Assembly (NCBI GenBank): GCA_027031685.1
Contig: JALVPS010000239.1
Coordinates: 1-14,987 of the forward strand
Direction of reading: 5' to 3'
DNA: 14,987 bases
DNA from: Gammaproteobacteria bacterium
Lineage (GTDB): Bacteria > Pseudomonadota > Gammaproteobacteria > UWMA-0217
Of the stretch, positions 12,411 to 14,987 are shown one piece after another (the stretch's first letter is position 1; each line of letters begins with the position of its first letter). Position numbers and translations under genes: made by a program. Below the pieces are notes generated by a model that saw only the letters and a program-made list of their open reading frames with translations, searched no databases and was not told the origin of the DNA.

Positions 12411-13744
12411 CCTCCCTGCAGTCGCGACTGGCGCTGTGGCTGGGCCTCAGCCTGCTGCTGGTGTTCGGCGCCTTCGGCCTGCTCATGAGCCAGTTCCCGC
12501 GCTACCTGGCCGAGGGCACCATGGTCACGCGCCTGTCCCACGACGGCGAGGGCCTGCTGGCGCGCCTGCTGGTAGTGGAGGGGCAGCCCATCGCCCTGCA
12601 CCCGGGCCCGCTGGCGCCCATCTACCAGACCCCCTTCTCCGGCCACTACTTCCGCATCGAGTCGGGCGGGGCCGTGCTGCGCTCGCCCTCCCTGTGGGAC
12701 GAGGACCTGCACCTGCGCCCCCTGCCGCCCGGCCAGACCCACGACGTGCAGCACATCCGCGGGCCGGACGGCCAGCCCCTGCTGGCCTGGGTGCAGCGCG
12801 TGCGCTTCGGCGGCCGCGAGGTGACTGTGGCGGTGGCCGAGGACGTGTCGCACATCGAGCAGGACATCCGCCGCTTCCGCACCCAGATCCTGCTCGGCAT
12901 GGGCGTCACGCTGGGCGTGCTGCTGCTGCTGCAGGCCGCCCTGGTGCGCCACAGCCTGCGCCCGGTGCAGGCCGCCACGCGCGAGCTGCGCGCCGTGGAG
13001 CAGGGCCGCGCCCGGGCCATCCGCACCCGCGTGCCGTCCGAGGTGGCGCCGCTGGTGACGGAGATCAACCGCCTGCTGGGGGCCATGCAGCGGCGTATCG
13101 AGCGCTCGCGCAACGCCACCGGCAACCTGGCCCACGCCATCAAGACCCCCCTGTCCGTGCTCGGCCAGCTGCGCGATCGCCCCGGCCTGCGTGACCAGCC
13201 GGCCCTGCGCGCGGAGCTGGACCAGGCCATCGGCAGCATCCGCACGGCCATCGAGCGCGAACTCAAGCGGGCCCGCCTGGCCGGTCCGGTGGCCCCCGGC
13301 CAGCAGGTGGACCTGGCGCGCGAGCTGGCGGACCTGGTGGATGTGATGCGCAAGGTGCACGGCGGGCGCGACATCGACGTGGACTTGCACCTGCCGCGCC
13401 GGGCGCGCGTGTGCGCCGACCGCGAGGACCTGCTGGAGCTGATGGGCAACCTGCTGGACAACGCCTTCAAGTGGGCGCGGCGGCGCATCCGCGTCGATGC
13501 GCGCCTCGACGGCGGCCTGACCCTGGTGGTGGCCGACGACGGGCCGGGCATCGCGGCCGGCGCCCTGGCGGCCGTCACCACGCGCGGCACCCGGCTGGAC
13601 GAGAACCAGCCCGGCCACGGCCTGGGGCTGGCCATCGTCAACGACATCGTGGCCCAGTACGAAGGGAGCATCGACTTCGGCCGCGACCCGGCCCTGGGCG
13701 GCCTGCGCGTCGAGCTGCACCTGCCGCTGGCCTGCAGCGAATGA
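12407..13744 (+). CDS. PhoQ-like sensor histidine kinase
   Basis: A 445-residue membrane kinase; E. coli PhoQ has 486. Two transmembrane helices (about 8-28 and 160-181) enclose a periplasmic sensor of about 130 residues. A HAMP-like linker and dimerisation helices follow, with His243 in NLAHAIKTPLSVL. That H-box has alanine where most kinases have glutamate, as in PhoQ (THSLKTPLAVL). The ATP-binding domain has the N box NLLDNAFKW (Asn352), DDGPGI (377-382) and GHGLGLAI (403-410). The sensor domain lacks the run of acidic residues that binds magnesium in enteric PhoQ, so the signal may differ. Its GTG start overlaps the regulator stop. The first GTTTA element of small RNA 1 begins within 20 bp of its stop, so read-through mRNA would carry that RNA as its 3' UTR. 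Confidence 0.92.
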   Translation: MTSLQSRLALWLGLSLLLVFGAFGLLMSQFPRYLAEGTMVTRLSHDGEGLLARLLVVEGQPIALHPGPLAPIYQTPFSGHYFRIESGGAVLRSPSLWDEDLHLRPLPPGQTHDVQHIRGPDGQPLLAWVQRVRFGGREVTVAVAEDVSHIEQDIRRFRTQILLGMGVTLGVLLLLQAALVRHSLRPVQAATRELRAVEQGRARAIRTRVPSEVAPLVTEINRLLGAMQRRIERSRNATGNLAHAIKTPLSVLGQLRDRPGLRDQPALRAELDQAIGSIRTAIERELKRARLAGPVAPGQQVDLARELADLVDVMRKVHGGRDIDVDLHLPRRARVCADREDLLELMGNLLDNAFKWARRRIRVDARLDGGLTLVVADDGPGIAAGALAAVTTRGTRLDENQPGHGLGLAIVNDIVAQYEGSIDFGRDPALGGLRVELHLPLACSE

Positions 13745-13753
13745 GGGCGCTGT

Positions 13754-13786
13754 TTTAAGATTTGTTTAAGTTGCGCGCGCTATGCT
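13754..13786 (+). promoter_or_regulatory. Candidate PhoP-like promoter of small RNA 1
   Basis: TTTAAG occurs twice (13754-13759 and 13765-13770) with an exact 11-bp period, inside TGTTTTAAG and TTGTTTAAG. The second GTTTA (13764-13768) ends 12 nt before TATGCT (13781-13786), a good -10. There is no -35 hexamer. In enteric bacteria the PhoP box is a pair of (T/G)GTTTA units 11 bp apart placed 10-12 bp before the -10, which is what is seen here. Confidence 0.7.
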
Positions 13787-13829
13787 TTGCACCAACGCTT
13801 GAATTGCACCTCCCTGACATCCCTGTATC

Positions 13830-13859
13830 CCCCCGCCTCTGCAACAGAGGCCCTCCTCA
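13830..13859 (+). repeat. 30-nt identical core, copy 1 (second copy at 14005-14034)
   Basis: Five Cs, the GCCTCTG-CAA-CAGAGGC hairpin and CCTCCTCA are identical in both small RNA units, at an offset of exactly 175 bp. The flanks differ in sequence but keep the same layout, so only this core is under tight constraint or was recently copied. Confidence 0.9.
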
Positions 13860-13860
13860 T

Positions 13861-13887
13861 TCCGGGCCCGAGCGCCCGGATTTTTTT
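13861..13887 (+). terminator. Intrinsic terminator of small RNA 1 and of the kinase operon
   Basis: TCCGGGC (13861-13867) pairs with GCCCGGA (13874-13880) around a 6-nt loop, followed directly by seven Ts. It is the first terminator after the kinase stop at 13744, so it should also end the two-component mRNA. Confidence 0.85.
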
Positions 13888-13933
13888 GCCCGGGCGGAGA
13901 AGGCTGTCGAATTGTTAAGCCTCGCCGGGGCGC

Positions 13934-13967
13934 GCTTCAGTTTTGTTTAACCTGCCGGCGCTATCCT
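13934..13967 (+). promoter_or_regulatory. Candidate PhoP-like promoter of small RNA 2
   Basis: TTGTTTAA with GTTTA at 13945-13949 ends 12 nt before TATCCT (13962-13967), matching the spacing at small RNA 1. The upstream half-site one turn earlier (13934-13938, GCTTC) is degenerate, so this promoter may respond more weakly. A further TTGTTAAG (13912-13919) lies about three helical turns upstream. Confidence 0.6.
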
Positions 13968-14004
13968 TGCCCCCGACAGTTGGATTGTGATCCCTCCGAG
14001 TGAT

Positions 14005-14034
14005 CCCCCGCCTCTGCAACAGAGGCCCTCCTCA
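14005..14034 (+). repeat. 30-nt identical core, copy 2
   Basis: Exact copy of 13830-13859, lying between the 5' arm and the terminator of small RNA 2. Confidence 0.9.
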
Positions 14035-14038
14035 GCCT

Positions 14039-14066
14039 GCCGGGCCATGCGCCCGGCGTTTTTTTT
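14039..14066 (+). terminator. Intrinsic terminator of small RNA 2
   Basis: GCCGGGC (14039-14045) pairs with GCCCGGC (14051-14057) around CATGC, followed by G and eight Ts. A second T-run (14073-14079) lies just beyond. The stop of the convergent flavin reductase gene is 22 bp downstream. Confidence 0.85.
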
Positions 14067-14088
14067 GCCCGCTTTTTTTATCGCCCCG

Positions 14089-14703
14089 TCAGGCTGGCCG
14101 CGGCAGGTGGATGATCTCGCCCAGGCGCGCGTATTCGCTGGCGCCGAGCCGGGCCAGCGGGTCCAGCGCGGCGCTGTCCACCTCCAGCCGCCCCTGGCTG
14201 TTGTAGCGGGCGATGGCGTCGTCCAGATGGATGTGGCGGATCTCGCCGTAGACGATGGCCTGCCGCGCCGGGCCGATCTCGTGGTATTCCCAGCAGGTGC
14301 AGGCGTAGGCCACCGGGCAGTCGGCCAGGCGCGGCAGCGGAAAGTCGCCGAAGGCGGTGGTGGCCAGGCCCAGCTGTGCCACCTCGGAGGTCTCGGCGGG
14401 CAGGGTGGCGGCGCTGTCGTTGAGGGCCTGCAGCTGGTCGGGACGGGCGATGTGCACCACGAAGGCGTCGCGCTCGCGGATGTTGACGCGGGTGTCCTTC
14501 TCCGAGCCGTCCGGCTTTTTGCCGATGCTCACCATGAGCAGGGGCGGGTCGCTGCAGATGGCGTTGAAGTAGGAAAAGGGCGCCAGGTTGAGCTGGCCGG
14601 CCGCGCCGCGCGTGAGGATCCAGGCGATGGGGCGCGGCAGCAGGGTGTGGGAGACCACGGCGTAGCGCTGGTTGGGGGTGAGTTGGCGGGTGTCGATGAG
14701 CAT
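14089..14703 (-). CDS. Flavin reductase family protein (FMN-binding, split-barrel)
   Basis: A 204-residue protein of the flavin-reductase-like family. RYAVVSHTLLPRPIAWILTRG at the N-terminus, then LNLAPFSYFNAICSDPPLLMVSIG and KDTRVNIRERDAFVVHI, form the FMN-binding split barrel typical of these proteins (DIM6/NTAB type). A CPVAYACTCWEYHEIGPARQAIVYGEI segment with HIHLDDAI follows. The start is the ATG complementary to 14701-14703; AAGGAG is present upstream on the coding strand but about 12 nt away, slightly far. Members reduce flavins with NAD(P)H or act as flavoproteins of unknown substrate, in the cytoplasm. The gene lies 23 bp after the sugar kinase gene on the same strand and probably shares its transcript. 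The pairing does not reveal a pathway. It converges on small RNA 2. Confidence 0.85.
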   Translation of the reverse strand: MLIDTRQLTPNQRYAVVSHTLLPRPIAWILTRGAAGQLNLAPFSYFNAICSDPPLLMVSIGKKPDGSEKDTRVNIRERDAFVVHIARPDQLQALNDSAATLPAETSEVAQLGLATTAFGDFPLPRLADCPVAYACTCWEYHEIGPARQAIVYGEIRHIHLDDAIARYNSQGRLEVDSAALDPLARLGASEYARLGEIIHLPRPA

Positions 14704-14726
14704 GACGGGCGTTTTCTCCTTCTGTG

Positions 14727-14987
14727 TCAGGTGGGCTCGATGCGCGCCAGCTCGGCTTCGAAGCGCTCGGCCAGCCCGTCGAAGCCGGGCTGGCTCACCT
14801 TGAGGCCGGCCAGCAGGCAGGCGCGGTGCAGGGCCTCGGCCAGGGTGTGGCCGCCGGCCAGGGCGTCCACCAGGGCGGCGTTGAAGCTGTCGCCGGCGCC
14901 CAGGGTGTCCACCACCGGGCCGGCCGCCACGGCCGGTTGCTGCAGCAGGCTGCCGTCGCGGTCCAGCGCCCAGGCGCCGGCCGCGCC
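14727..14987 (-). CDS. PfkB-family carbohydrate kinase, C-terminal end (5' truncated by window)
   Basis: The last 86 residues of a minus-strand protein that continues past the window edge. The signature PVVDTLGAGDSFNAALVDAL is the PfkB family C-terminal motif; its aspartate in GAGD is the catalytic base and the preceding residues form the anion hole. The frame upstream (GAAGAWALDRDGSLLQQPAV) matches the usual beta-strand region before that motif. An internal GTG at 14930 is not the true start. The family includes ribokinase, fructokinase, ketohexokinase and adenosine kinase; the substrate-binding N-terminal half is not visible, so no specific sugar can be named. It ends 23 bp before the flavin reductase gene. 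Confidence 0.9.
   Translation of the reverse strand, partial: GAAGAWALDRDGSLLQQPAVAAGPVVDTLGAGDSFNAALVDALAGGHTLAEALHRACLLAGLKVSQPGFDGLAERFEAELARIEPT

Larger units (their letters stand above)
13794..13887 (+). ncRNA. Candidate small RNA 1 (about 94 nt), C/U-rich with intrinsic terminator
   Basis: Predicted from promoter and terminator, with no coding potential needed. The start is placed at A13794, 8 nt after the -10. The 5' arm is pyrimidine-rich (CACCTCCCTG near 13807). A 7-bp hairpin GCCTCTG/CAGAGGC with CAA triloop spans 13835-13851, followed by single-stranded CCTCCTCA (13852-13859), complementary to Shine-Dalgarno sequences. It ends with TCCGGGC/GCCCGGA (13861-13880) and seven Ts (13881-13887). 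The segment 13830-13859 is repeated without change at 14005-14034. It would act by base-pairing at ribosome sites of target mRNAs. I know no named gammaproteobacterial RNA with this structure; CCUCCUC loops recall the alphaproteobacterial CcsR/cuckoo RNAs, but I do not claim homology. Confidence 0.7.
13975..14066 (+). ncRNA. Candidate small RNA 2 (about 92 nt), sibling of small RNA 1
   Basis: The start is placed at G13975, 8 nt after the -10. The 5' arm differs from small RNA 1 but keeps a GATCCCTCCGAG-type C/U-rich stretch. The core 14005-14034 is identical to copy 1: hairpin GCCTCTG/CAGAGGC with CAA loop (14010-14026), then CCTCCTCA (14027-14034). The terminator hairpin GCCGGGC/GCCCGGC (14039-14057) has a different loop from copy 1 and is followed by eight Ts (14059-14066). 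Conservation of structure with divergence of flanks points to an older duplication in which the core is constrained. Short ORFs across the region (13762-13950 and 14000-14206) lack ribosome sites and run through the hairpins. Confidence 0.7.

Noticed and set aside
13762..14206. Two short plus-strand ORFs (62 and 68 codons) in the small RNA region
   Set aside because: No ribosome sites; they cross -10 boxes and terminator hairpins, and the copies do not share a frame-conserved peptide.
1..14987. CRISPR arrays, tRNA or rRNA genes, transposases
   Set aside because: No regularly spaced repeats, no cloverleaf or rRNA segments and no transposase or integrase domain seen; the only clear repeat is the small RNA pair.

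Overview
The window looks like a chromosomal segment of a very GC-rich, Gram-negative, respiring bacterium, most likely a gammaproteobacterium. The evidence is an outer-membrane TonB-dependent receptor, a PhoP/PhoQ-like two-component pair, c-type, b-type and Rieske redox proteins, and RecJ and Cob proteins of proteobacterial type. I cannot name the species.

Layout. (1) 1-302: the 3' end of recJ. (2) 303-4010: a cobalamin uptake operon. A candidate promoter and a 22-bp perfect palindrome with Crp-like half-sites precede a cobalamin riboswitch (about 403-596). Then come btuB, a BtuM-type solitary cobalamin transporter, and a BtuF-like cobalamin-binding protein that has no signal peptide. (3) 4011-6041: a stretch of clearly lower GC and different codon use. 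It carries a secreted five-haem cytochrome c and, convergent to it, a small secreted protein of unknown function. (4) 6042-8939: cobU-cobT-cobC-cobS, four genes joined by 4-bp stop/start overlaps, which attach the lower ligand of cobalamin. Regions 2 and 4 together form one B12 salvage locus that seems to be split by region 3. (5) 8949-11287, minus strand: a di-haem b-type cytochrome, a small secreted protein of unknown function, a Rieske ferredoxin and a bile-acid:sodium-symporter-family transporter. (6) 11455-13744: a PepSY-like secreted protein, an OmpR/PhoP-type response regulator and a PhoQ-like histidine kinase, all overlapping. (7) 13745-14088: a 344-bp intergenic region that I read as two tandem sibling small RNA genes. 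(8) 14089-14987, minus strand: a flavin-reductase-family protein and the C-terminal end of a PfkB-family sugar kinase.

The most interesting part is region 7. Two units of about 92-94 nt lie 175 bp apart. Each has a GTTTA element exactly 12 nt upstream of a TAnnnT -10 box, a C/U-rich 5' arm, an identical 30-nt core (a GCCTCTG hairpin with CAA loop, followed by CCTCCTCA) and a GC-rich hairpin with a T-tract. The same GTTTA-N12-TAnnnT layout precedes the two-component operon just upstream. The simplest model is a PhoP-like regulator that activates its own operon and a pair of anti-Shine-Dalgarno small RNAs. All of this is read from sequence by eye; no search or folding program was run.
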